Positions 16,810 to 23,573 of a stretch of 32,548 bases of DNA are shown here, one piece after another (within the stretch, counting starts at the first letter, position 1; the number at the start of each line of letters is the position of its first letter). This DNA comes from JBEKYD01 sp049509915 (GTDB lineage: Bacteria; Acidobacteriota; Terriglobia; Bryobacterales; Bryobacteraceae). A program made the translations under genes and the position numbers. Under the pieces are notes generated by a model that was not told the origin of the DNA, made no database searches, and saw only the letters and a program-made list of their open reading frames with translations. The DNA is taken from NCBI GenBank assembly GCA_049509915.1, contig JBEKZL010000165.1:1-32548 (forward strand), in the 5' to 3' direction.

Positions 16810-17184
16810 GTGAGTGTAAAGCTGAGTACGCGGCAAGTCGGGGATGTCAGCGTGATTGATGTCACGGGGCGCATTACTTTGGGCGAAGGATCGAGCGCGC
16901 TTCGCGACTCGCTACGCGAGTTGGTGGGACACAACCAGAAGAAGATCCTGCTCAACCTGGGCGACGTGAGCTATATCGACAGCTCGGGAATTGGCGAGTT
17001 GGTCTCCGGGTTTACGACCGTGACCAACGCCGGCGGCCAGTTGAAGCTGCTCAACCTGAGCAAGCGGGTGAAGGACCTGCTTACGGAGCTTCGAGTAGGG
17101 AGTATGCCGCCCGTGGGACAGGCATGCTTGCCTGTCTTCATGGGTGGCGAAACAAATGACAGGCCGGGAGGCCTGTCCTACTAG
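16810..17184 (+). CDS. STAS anti-anti-sigma factor (RsbV/SpoIIAA-like) with replaced C-terminus
   Basis: GTG at 16810 is preceded by AGGAGG at 16795-16800. Residues 1-97 form a normal STAS domain with the phosphorylation segment YIDSSGIGEL (Ser58/Ser59) and helix region LKLLNLSKRVKDLL. From about residue 98 the sequence stops looking like the family: the expected last strand and helix are missing. The last ~27 residues are encoded by a double palindromic repeat (17115-17180), and the stop TAG lies just after it. The domain may still bind its kinase, since the phosphorylation loop is intact, but stability is uncertain. It is the partner of the upstream RsbW-like kinase. Confidence 0.85.
   Translation: MSVKLSTRQVGDVSVIDVTGRITLGEGSSALRDSLRELVGHNQKKILLNLGDVSYIDSSGIGELVSGFTTVTNAGGQLKLLNLSKRVKDLLTELRVGSMPPVGQACLPVFMGGETNDRPGGLSY
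17115..17180. repeat. REPIN-like double palindrome inside the STAS gene
   Basis: Two perfect hairpins lie 21 bases apart. GACAGGCA (17117-17124) pairs with TGCCTGTC (17129-17136), and GACAGGCC (17158-17165) pairs with GGCCTGTC (17170-17177); both have 4-base loops. The outer ends are also inverted copies of each other (GGGACAGGC and GCCTGTCCT, one mismatch). Two inverted REP units forming one larger hairpin is the REPIN layout. A solitary related unit occurs at 18391. No RAYT transposase gene is in the window. Confidence 0.65.
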
Positions 17185-17387
17185 CCTCCGCCCACGAACT
17201 GGACGATTTCGAGCCGGGCACCCTGGTGCAAAGGCGTCTCGGCCCAGCGCGCTTGTTTCACGATCCCGCGGTCCAATTCCACGGCCACGCGCGCGGGGTC
17301 CAGGCCCAGTTGGCGGAGGAGTCCGAGCACGGTCTGACCGGGTTCGGTGGCGTGTGTCTCGCCGTTCACGACGATCTCGATTGGCAT
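17181..17387 (-). CDS. thiS: ThiS sulfur carrier protein
   Basis: ATG at 17387 gives 68 residues beginning MPIEIVVNGE. A GTG at 17414 would add nine residues but would overlap the nuo promoter spacer. The protein has the ubiquitin-like ThiS pattern: VNGE turn, TVLGLLRQLGLD helix, VAVELDRGIVKQARWAET and QGARLEIVQFVGGG. The C-terminal Gly-Gly, thiocarboxylated to deliver sulfur for the thiazole of thiamine, is present with one extra Gly. Length fits ThiS (about 66). MoaD-type proteins are the alternative, but the N-terminus is ThiS-like. No thiG, thiF or thiO is adjacent. Its stop shares the CTAG tetranucleotide with the convergent STAS gene. Confidence 0.85.
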   Translation of the reverse strand: MPIEIVVNGETHATEPGQTVLGLLRQLGLDPARVAVELDRGIVKQARWAETPLHQGARLEIVQFVGGG

Positions 17388-17394
17388 GCGTTGG

Positions 17395-17424
17395 TTGACA
17401 CTCTTCTTTTGCACCCAGTATAGT
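17395..17424 (+). promoter_or_regulatory. Sigma70-type promoter of the nuo operon
   Basis: A perfect TTGACA (17395-17400) and TATAGT (17419-17424) are separated by 18 bases. Transcription would begin near 17431, about 24 bases before the nuoA ATG at 17455. The site lies between divergent thiS and nuoA and is the best promoter seen in the window. Confidence 0.65.
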
Positions 17425-17454
17425 CGAAAGTAGCTCCGGAGTCAGTTGGAAACG

Positions 17455-17862
17455 ATGCCGAACTCCTACATAGATGTGTATTTTCCGGTACTGGTGCAGG
17501 CACTCATCGCCCTGGTGACGGCGGCGGGCTTGCTTTCGGTTTCCTTCCTGCTCGGTAAACGGGTTCGAAACTACGTCAAGGACATGCCGTATGAATCGGG
17601 GATCGTCCCAACCGGGGATGCCCGCCACCGTTTCAGCGTAAAATTTTATCTGGTGGCGATGCTCTTCATCCTGTTCGATATGGAAGCCATTTTTCTGTAT
17701 CCCTGGGTGGTGGTGTATCGCGAGCTGAACAGCCAGATGAAGATGTTTCCCTTTGTCGAGATGGCGGTTTTTGTATTTTTGATTCTGGCTGGGTTCTTCT
17801 ACATCTGGAAGAAGGGTGCTCTCGATTGGGCCACTTCGGATGTGGCCGAGCGCAAAAGTTGA
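17455..17862 (+). CDS. nuoA: NADH-quinone oxidoreductase subunit A
   Basis: ATG at 17455 with GGAG upstream gives 135 residues. Three hydrophobic helices are visible: FPVLVQALIALVTAAGLLSV, FYLVAMLFILFDMEAIFLY and the C-terminal FVFLILAGFFYIW. The loop between helices 1 and 2 holds PYESG, and helix 2 holds the conserved DMEA acids. NuoA sits at the junction of the membrane arm and the quinone cavity, next to NuoH, J and K. It is the first gene of the operon. Nine bases separate it from nuoC, leaving no room for nuoB, which normally comes next. Confidence 0.95.
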   Translation: MPNSYIDVYFPVLVQALIALVTAAGLLSVSFLLGKRVRNYVKDMPYESGIVPTGDARHRFSVKFYLVAMLFILFDMEAIFLYPWVVVYRELNSQMKMFPFVEMAVFVFLILAGFFYIWKKGALDWATSDVAERKS

Positions 17863-17871
17863 GCATCGAAC

Positions 17872-18345
17872 ATGCTACCCCAAACTCTCGAAAACCAGGA
17901 ACTGGCGGTTGCCGTCCGGGCCTTTGACGGCGATGCCATTGAAGGCGGAAAGTTCGAACGCGGCGAGTTGACGCTCGAAATCGCGCCCGCCAAAATCGTG
18001 AGCGTCTGCGGCTTTCTGAAATACGACCAGAAATTCGTGCGGCTGAGCACGGTCACGGCGGTGGATCGCTATCCGGCGGAGCCACGTTTCGAGGTGGTGT
18101 ATCATCTGCATTCGGTGGAGCGGAACCTGCGTGTGCGTTTGAAATGCCGCGTGCCGGGCTCAGATCCGGCCATCGATTCGGTCACTTCGATCTGGCGCGG
18201 CGCCAACTGGTACGAGCGCGAGGTGTTCGACCTTTTCGGCGTTCGTTTCGCGGGTCATCCGGACCTGCGCCGCATTATGCTGCCCGACGATTGGGAAGGC
18301 CATCCGCTGCGCCGGGACTTTGCGGTGACCGGATCGCGAGTGTAA
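17872..18345 (+). CDS. nuoC: NADH-quinone oxidoreductase subunit C (30-kDa subunit)
   Basis: ATG at 17872 encodes 157 residues. The C-terminal half carries the family signature: SIWRGANWYEREVFDLFGV, then HPDLRRIMLPDDWEGHPLRR. The N-terminal half (KFVRLSTVTAVDRYP, FEVVYHLHSVERNLRVRLK) is the usual alpha/beta domain. NuoC is a cofactor-free subunit of the peripheral arm that packs on NuoD, B and I near the quinone site. It is a stand-alone protein, not a NuoBCD or NuoCD fusion, so it does not account for the missing NuoB. Confidence 0.95.
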   Translation: MLPQTLENQELAVAVRAFDGDAIEGGKFERGELTLEIAPAKIVSVCGFLKYDQKFVRLSTVTAVDRYPAEPRFEVVYHLHSVERNLRVRLKCRVPGSDPAIDSVTSIWRGANWYEREVFDLFGVRFAGHPDLRRIMLPDDWEGHPLRRDFAVTGSRV

Positions 18346-18390
18346 TGAGATGATGCCAGGCGTGAGTGGAGAGAGCGGGCGGAGGAAGAC

Positions 18391-18410
18391 GACAGGCCAG
18401 GAGGCCTGTC
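18391..18410. repeat. Solitary palindrome supplying the nuoD ribosome-binding site
   Basis: GACAGGCC (18391-18398) and GGCCTGTC (18403-18410) form a perfect 8-bp stem around AGGA, nearly identical to the second hairpin in the STAS gene. AGGAGG at 18399-18404 spans the loop and the first two bases of the 3' arm. It stands 10 bases before the nuoD ATG at 18415, so the Shine-Dalgarno site is part of the repeat. Confidence 0.7.
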
Positions 18411-18414
18411 CCAG

Positions 18415-19650
18415 ATGAGCCAACCGGGTCTTACCGACGATCCTGTCGCGTTGCCAGCCATTCAGGAACAAGACACAGGCACCGGCTTGCGCACCATGGT
18501 CCTCAACATGGGGCCGCAGCACCCGTCCACGCACGGCGTGCTGCGCCTGTTGATGGAGCTCGACGGCGAAAATATCGCCAAGTGCACGCCCGATATCGGC
18601 TATCTCCACACCGGCATCGAGAAGGAATTCGAAGTCAAGAACTACCAGCAGGCGGTGACGCTGACCGATCGCGTGGATTACCTGGCTCCGCTGTCGAACA
18701 ACCTGGGCTGGTGCCTGGCGGTGGAAAAACTGCTGGCGCTGGAGATACCGCCGCAGGCGCAGTGGATGCGGGTGATGCTCACCGAGTTGACGCGCCTGAA
18801 CAGCCACCTAGTGTGGCTGGGCACGCACGCCATCGATATCGGCGCCATGTCGGTGTTCCTGTATTGTTTCCGGGAGCGCGAGGATATCCTTCGCATCTTC
18901 GAGATGTTCTCCGGCCAGCGCATGATGACGAGCTATTTCCGCATCGGCGGACTGGCCCTGGAGCCGCCGCGGGGCTGGCAGCAGCGAGTCGGGAAATTTA
19001 TCGACATTTTCCCCAGCCGTGTGGACGAATACGAGGACCTGCTCACCAAGAACCGCATCTGGATCGGACGCACGCGCGGGGTAGGGAAGATCTCGCTGGA
19101 GGATATGCTCGACCTGGGAGTGACGGGCCCGATGCTGCGCGCCGCCGGATTGAAGCTCGACATTCGCAAAGACCAGCCGTATTCGAGCTATGAGAAATTC
19201 GATTTCGAGATTCCCACCCGCACGGAAAACGACGTCTATGCCCGCTACCAGGTGCGGGTCGAGGAAATGCGCCAGTCTGCGCGTATCGTCAAACAGGCTC
19301 TCGAAGGCATGCCTCCGGGCGACTGGAAGGCGGATGCGCCGCACGTGGTGTTGCCCGACCGGGAAAAGATGAAGACCCAGATGGAGGCGCTGATCTATCA
19401 CTTCAAGATCGTGACCGAAGGCTTCCGCGTGCCGGAGGGCGAGGTCTTTCAGGTGATCGAATCGCCGCGCGGGGAACTGGGTTATTACGTGGTCAGCGAC
19501 GGCACCACCAAGCCGCTGCGGGTGCATATGCGCACGCCCAGCTTCGGCAACCTGCAGGCCACTGGGACGATGGTGCAAGGCTCTCTCATCGCCGATGTGA
19601 TCGCCTCCATCGGCAGCATGGATTTCGTGTTGGGCGATACGGACCGCTAA
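18415..19650 (+). CDS. nuoD: NADH-quinone oxidoreductase subunit D (49-kDa subunit)
   Basis: ATG at 18415 gives 411 residues. After a non-conserved 28-residue N-terminus comes MGPQHPSTHGVLRL, the beta-hairpin whose His lines the quinone site, and DIGYLHTGIEKEFE. The [NiFe]-hydrogenase-like helical core follows (ELTRLNSHLVWLGTHAIDIG, SYFRIGGLALE), and the C-terminus ends DFVLGDTDR. NuoD forms the quinone-binding cavity together with NuoB, which carries cluster N2; NuoB is not encoded in this operon. The stop overlaps the nuoE start by one base. The palindromic repeat immediately upstream could affect translation of this gene relative to its neighbours. Confidence 0.96.
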   Translation: MSQPGLTDDPVALPAIQEQDTGTGLRTMVLNMGPQHPSTHGVLRLLMELDGENIAKCTPDIGYLHTGIEKEFEVKNYQQAVTLTDRVDYLAPLSNNLGWCLAVEKLLALEIPPQAQWMRVMLTELTRLNSHLVWLGTHAIDIGAMSVFLYCFREREDILRIFEMFSGQRMMTSYFRIGGLALEPPRGWQQRVGKFIDIFPSRVDEYEDLLTKNRIWIGRTRGVGKISLEDMLDLGVTGPMLRAAGLKLDIRKDQPYSSYEKFDFEIPTRTENDVYARYQVRVEEMRQSARIVKQALEGMPPGDWKADAPHVVLPDREKMKTQMEALIYHFKIVTEGFRVPEGEVFQVIESPRGELGYYVVSDGTTKPLRVHMRTPSFGNLQATGTMVQGSLIADVIASIGSMDFVLGDTDR

Positions 19651-20132
19651 TGACATTTTCACCGCAATTGGAGGCCAGGTTCGCTAAACTGCTGGCCAGC
19701 TATCCGCCCGGGCGCGAGCGGAGCGCGATGATTCCGATGCTCCTGTATGCGCAGGACGAACTGGGCACGGTGACGGCCGAATTAATTGCCGAAGTGGCCG
19801 GGCGAACCGGCGTGACGCCGCTGCAGGTCAATGAAGTGATTTCCTACTACACCATGCTGCGGCGCAAGCCGGCCGGCAAATACCACGTGCAGGTGTGCAC
19901 CAACGTGAGCTGCCTGCTGCGCGACGGCGACCGGTTGTTCGAGCATGCCTGCCAAAAGCTGGGGATCGAAAACCACGGAGTGACCGCCGACGGCCAGTTT
20001 TCGATCGAAGAGGTGGAGTGCATGGGCGCGTGTTCCTGGGCCCCCGCCGTGCAGGTAAACTACGAATTCCACCACGACGTGACTCCCGATAAGCTGGACC
20101 GGCTGCTGGACGAGCTCAAGGAGCAGCGCTAA
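19650..20132 (+). CDS. nuoE: NADH-quinone oxidoreductase subunit E (24-kDa subunit)
   Basis: The ATG at 19650 shares one base with the nuoD stop; 160 residues. An N-terminal helical bundle (AMIPMLLYAQDELGTVTAEL, VNEVISYYTMLRRKPAGKY) precedes a thioredoxin-like domain. That domain carries the four [2Fe-2S] (N1a) ligands C83, C88, C124 and C128 in CTNVSC and ECMGAC. NuoE pairs with NuoF in the NADH-oxidising tip. Its presence argues for a NADH-driven complex rather than a ferredoxin- or F420-driven 11-subunit form. Confidence 0.95.
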   Translation: MTFSPQLEARFAKLLASYPPGRERSAMIPMLLYAQDELGTVTAELIAEVAGRTGVTPLQVNEVISYYTMLRRKPAGKYHVQVCTNVSCLLRDGDRLFEHACQKLGIENHGVTADGQFSIEEVECMGACSWAPAVQVNYEFHHDVTPDKLDRLLDELKEQR

Positions 20133-20219
20133 ATGGATCATTTCGGAAACCAGGGCAACCGCTCGCTTGCGGCCGCGGCCCGGAAATGCGCGAGTGGAAT
20201 ATTAGCCCATGCTGTATAA
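20133..20219 (+). other. Possible 28-codon ORF bridging nuoE and nuoF
   Basis: An ATG directly follows the nuoE TAA and opens a 28-codon frame (MDHFGNQGNRSLAAAARKCA and so on) whose stop at 20217-20219 overlaps the first codons of nuoF. nuoF itself lacks a clear Shine-Dalgarno sequence. Translational coupling through this frame is possible, but there is no sign of a conserved product, and it may be mere spacer. Confidence 0.2.
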
Positions 20220-21519
20220 CCAACCGAGCCCGCTTGAAACCAGGGTGCTGACGCGCCGCTTCGGCATGCCAAACTCCGCCGCGATCGACACTTATCTCGC
20301 GACCGACGGCTACCAGGCGTTCGTGAAGGCGTCGAAAATGACGCCAGGCCGGATCATCGACGAAGTAAAGGCTTCCAACCTGCGCGGCCGCGGCGGCGCC
20401 GGATTCCCCACCGGTATGAAGTGGAGTTTCGTGCCTCGCACCTCGCCCAAGCCGAAGTACATCGTAGTGAATGCGGACGAAGGCGAGCCGGGCACGTGCA
20501 AAGACCGCGTGCTGATGGAAAACGATCCGCACTCGTTGATCGAAGGTTGCCTGATAGCCGGCCTAGCGGTAGATGCACATGCCGGCTATGTGTACATCCG
20601 CGGCGAATATCGCTACCTGATCGAGATTTTCGAAAAGGCTCTCGGGGAAGCCTACGCCAAGGGCTGGCTGGGGAAGAACATTCAAGGGACCGGCTTCGAT
20701 TTCGACCTGTATGCGCACACCGGCGCAGGGTCCTACGAGTGCGGCGAAGAATCGGCGCTGCTCGAATCGCTCGAAGGCAAGCGCGGCGTGCCGCGCATCC
20801 GGCCTCCGTTTCCGGCCGTGGCGGGCGCCTTTCAATGCCCCACCGTGCTGAACAATGTGGAGACCTTCTGCGCGGTGCCGCACATCCTGCTGGGCGGCGG
20901 CAAGGCGTTTGCGGACCTGGGCGTGCCGAAGGCCGGCGGCACCAAGCTGACGGCTCTGTCCGGACACATCAATAAACCGGGTGTGTACGAGCTGCGCCTG
21001 GGCTTCCCGGTGCAACAGATGATCGAGGAAGTAGGCGGCGGCATACCGAACGGGAAAAGACTCAAGGCCTTCATTCCGGGCGGTTCCTCGTGCCCCATTC
21101 TGACGGCGGCCGAATGCGAAGGCGCCACCATGGACTACGATTCGATGGCGGCGCGCAAAAGCATGCTGGGCTCAGGCGGCGTGATCATCATGGACGAAGA
21201 CACCTCGATGGTAAAGGTGGGGCTCCGCATCATGAGGTTCTACTCCCACGAAAGCTGCGGCTGGTGCATTCCCTGCCGCGAAGGAACCGCCTGGCTGACC
21301 AAAATCATGACCAGGTTCTATGACGGCGGTGGCTCGCGGGCGGATATCGACCTGCTCGGCGACATCGCGAAGAATATGCTGGGGCGGACGTTCTGCCCGC
21401 TGGGCGATGCCGCGGCCCTGCCGATGATTTCCCTGGTGGAAAAATTCCGCGACGAGTTCGTGGATTACCTGAAGGGCAAGCGGCGGGAGGAAACTTCCGG
21501 CCGCCTGGTGACGGTCTGA
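20209..21519 (+). CDS. nuoF: NADH-quinone oxidoreductase subunit F (51-kDa, NADH-binding)
   Basis: ATG at 20209 encodes 436 residues. The NADH/FMN-binding segment RGRGGAGFPTGMKW lies at about 59-72, followed by VVNADEGEPGTCKDR and the FMN/NADH loop GAGSYECGEESALLESLEG. An SLBB domain follows. The N3 [4Fe-4S] ligands are C350, C353, C356 and C396 (SCGWCIPCREG, TFCPLGD). This is the hydride-accepting subunit of complex I. It is distantly similar to the N-terminal half of the PduS-like protein encoded earlier in the window, but the two are clearly distinct. The gene overlaps a short ORF and is followed directly by nuoG. Confidence 0.96.
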   Translation: MLYNQPSPLETRVLTRRFGMPNSAAIDTYLATDGYQAFVKASKMTPGRIIDEVKASNLRGRGGAGFPTGMKWSFVPRTSPKPKYIVVNADEGEPGTCKDRVLMENDPHSLIEGCLIAGLAVDAHAGYVYIRGEYRYLIEIFEKALGEAYAKGWLGKNIQGTGFDFDLYAHTGAGSYECGEESALLESLEGKRGVPRIRPPFPAVAGAFQCPTVLNNVETFCAVPHILLGGGKAFADLGVPKAGGTKLTALSGHINKPGVYELRLGFPVQQMIEEVGGGIPNGKRLKAFIPGGSSCPILTAAECEGATMDYDSMAARKSMLGSGGVIIMDEDTSMVKVGLRIMRFYSHESCGWCIPCREGTAWLTKIMTRFYDGGGSRADIDLLGDIAKNMLGRTFCPLGDAAALPMISLVEKFRDEFVDYLKGKRREETSGRLVTV

Positions 21520-23573
21520 TGCCGGATCCGGTAAAATTTATGATCGATGGGGTGGCGCTTTCCGCGCCGCCTGGCACGTCGGTGATCGATGCCGCGAAAA
21601 AGGCCGGTATCGAGGTTCCCTCGTTTTGCTATTACGAAGGGCTCACTCTTGTCGCCGCCTGCCGCATGTGCCTGGTGGAAGTGGAAAAGATGCCCAAGCT
21701 CATGACGGCATGCACGCTTCCCGTTGCCGAAGGCATGGTGGTTCGCACCAACACGCCGCAGGTGCGTTCGGCGCGCAAATACATGCTCGAGTTCCTGCTC
21801 ACCAACCATCCGCTGGATTGCCCGGTTTGCGATAAGGGCGGCGAGTGCGAACTGCAGGACATGGCGTTCCGGTACGGCGCCGGCGAAAGCCGCTTCACCG
21901 AAACCAAGGTGCATACCCCCGAAAAACAATATTCCCCGGTGGTGTTTTTCGACGCGCCGCGCTGCATTCTCTGCTATCGCTGCGTGCGCGTCTGTGACGA
22001 GGGGATGGGCGTCAAGGCGTTGGGGGTGGTGAGCCGCGGCGTGATTTCCGAAATCGGCCCCAATCATGGCGACCACCTGGAGTGCGACGAGTGCGGCGCC
22101 TGCATCGATATCTGCCCGGTGGGGGCGCTCACCAGCGGCGCTTATCGCTACCAGACGCGGCCGTGGGAAATGACTCACGTGGGCACCATCTGCACCCATT
22201 GTTCGGATGGCTGCAAGACTACCCTGGGCACGCGCAACGACCGCATCATTCGCGGCAATAACCGCGACCGCTCCGGCATCAACGGCGAATTCCTGTGCAT
22301 CAAGGGCCGCTACGGTTTCGATTTCTACGACCATCCCGACCGCCTGCAGGCGCCGCTGGTGCGCAAGGACGGGAAGGTGGAAGAGGTGAGCTGGTCGGAA
22401 GCGCTGGCGGCGGTTGCAAAGAAGTTCCAGGAGGTGCTGGCCGAACAGGGCAGTTTCGGCGTGATCGGCTCGAGCCACACCAGCAACGAAGAGGACTACT
22501 ACCTGCAAAAGTTCGCCCGCCAGGTGCTCGGCACCAACAACATCGACCATCACCGCACCGGCGACGTGGTGACGACGCTCGACGCCCTCAGCGGCAAGAC
22601 CGGGAAGCTGGCCACCGTAGCCGATCTGTACCGTGCCAAGGCCGTGCTGGTGCTGGGTGCCGACCTGGCCCTCGAACATCCTCTGCTCTCCTTCCAGATC
22701 CGTGCCAACTACCGCCATCATCAGGCCCACGTCTACGTGGTCACGCCCAAGCCGGTGCGGGAGGACAAGTACGCCACGGCGGTGGTGCGCGGCCGTGATT
22801 ACGCGTCGCTCGCCGCCAGGCTCAGGGCCGAGCCCGATCTGGCGATTTTGTTCGACGATACTTATAGAGGTGACGACATCCGGGCACTGGTCGATTTCGG
22901 CGAGCAGTTGGGAATCCCGGTGAAGTATGTGCCGCTGGTGGACCGCTCCAATTCGCGCGGCGCGGTGGACATGGGGTTGACGCCGGAGCTGCTCCCCGGT
23001 TACGAGCCCTCCGGCCAGCCCGGCCTTCACTACGATGAGATGGCTGCCGCCGACCTGAGCGTGCTCTGGGTGGTGGGCGCCAATCCGCTGAAGGCGGGCG
23101 CCAGCCGCAAGGCCGGGTACCTGGTGGTTCAGGATATGTTCCTGACCGAGACGGCCGCTCAGGCCGATGTGGTATTGCCGGCCGCGTGCGCCTACGAAAA
23201 GAACGGCACCGTCACCAGCGGTACCGGTGAGCTGCAGCGGCTGGAGCGCGCCATTAATACCATGGGCGCCAAAGCAGATCTGGAAATCATCGGGTACCTG
23301 GCGCGCGAAATGGGCGCGGCGGCGAAGATGGGGCCATGGACACCGGACGCCGTCTTCAACGAGATTCGCGGCGCGGTCCGCGGCTACAACGTTCCCATGG
23401 CCGTGCTGGTTACCGGCGGCGCGGCCGGGACCAGCCCGATCAACGAACGGGTGGCCGCCGATGCGCGGCCCGACCTGGTCCGCTCCGACCACGATGGGCT
23501 GTTCGCCTCCGGCACGCTGGGGCGTTATTCTAAAGTACTGAATTCCGTTGTGGAAAGTCGCCAGAGCCGCTAA
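21519..23573 (+). CDS. nuoG: NADH-quinone oxidoreductase subunit G (75-kDa)
   Basis: The ATG at 21519 shares a base with the nuoF stop; 684 residues. The N-terminal ferredoxin domain has [2Fe-2S] ligands C37, C48, C51 and C65. Next is the His-Cys cluster N5 in HPLDCPVCDKGGEC, then N4-type cysteines in CILCYRCVRVC and CDECGACIDICP. The molybdopterin-oxidoreductase-like domain begins with CTHCSDGC and a later LCIKG. This gives the C-x2-C-x3-C-x27-C set for the extra cluster N7, found only in some bacterial complexes such as those of E. coli and Thermus. NuoG passes electrons from NuoF toward NuoI, but nuoI is not encoded nearby. Confidence 0.96.
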   Translation: MPDPVKFMIDGVALSAPPGTSVIDAAKKAGIEVPSFCYYEGLTLVAACRMCLVEVEKMPKLMTACTLPVAEGMVVRTNTPQVRSARKYMLEFLLTNHPLDCPVCDKGGECELQDMAFRYGAGESRFTETKVHTPEKQYSPVVFFDAPRCILCYRCVRVCDEGMGVKALGVVSRGVISEIGPNHGDHLECDECGACIDICPVGALTSGAYRYQTRPWEMTHVGTICTHCSDGCKTTLGTRNDRIIRGNNRDRSGINGEFLCIKGRYGFDFYDHPDRLQAPLVRKDGKVEEVSWSEALAAVAKKFQEVLAEQGSFGVIGSSHTSNEEDYYLQKFARQVLGTNNIDHHRTGDVVTTLDALSGKTGKLATVADLYRAKAVLVLGADLALEHPLLSFQIRANYRHHQAHVYVVTPKPVREDKYATAVVRGRDYASLAARLRAEPDLAILFDDTYRGDDIRALVDFGEQLGIPVKYVPLVDRSNSRGAVDMGLTPELLPGYEPSGQPGLHYDEMAAADLSVLWVVGANPLKAGASRKAGYLVVQDMFLTETAAQADVVLPAACAYEKNGTVTSGTGELQRLERAINTMGAKADLEIIGYLAREMGAAAKMGPWTPDAVFNEIRGAVRGYNVPMAVLVTGGAAGTSPINERVAADARPDLVRSDHDGLFASGTLGRYSKVLNSVVESRQSR

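Noticed and set aside
17872..18345. NuoB hidden as a fusion within NuoC
   Set aside because: The NuoC product is 157 residues of pure 30-kDa-subunit sequence with no CC...C...CP cluster motif.
17115..18410. CRISPR array made of the repeated GACAGGC units
   Set aside because: Only three units, irregular spacing, palindromic form and location in genes; no cas genes.
21465..23492. A 675-codon minus-strand frame inside nuoG
   Set aside because: It is antisense to a fully motif-supported NuoG. Composition (His/Arg/Ala-rich, no motifs) is that of a GC-rich shadow frame.
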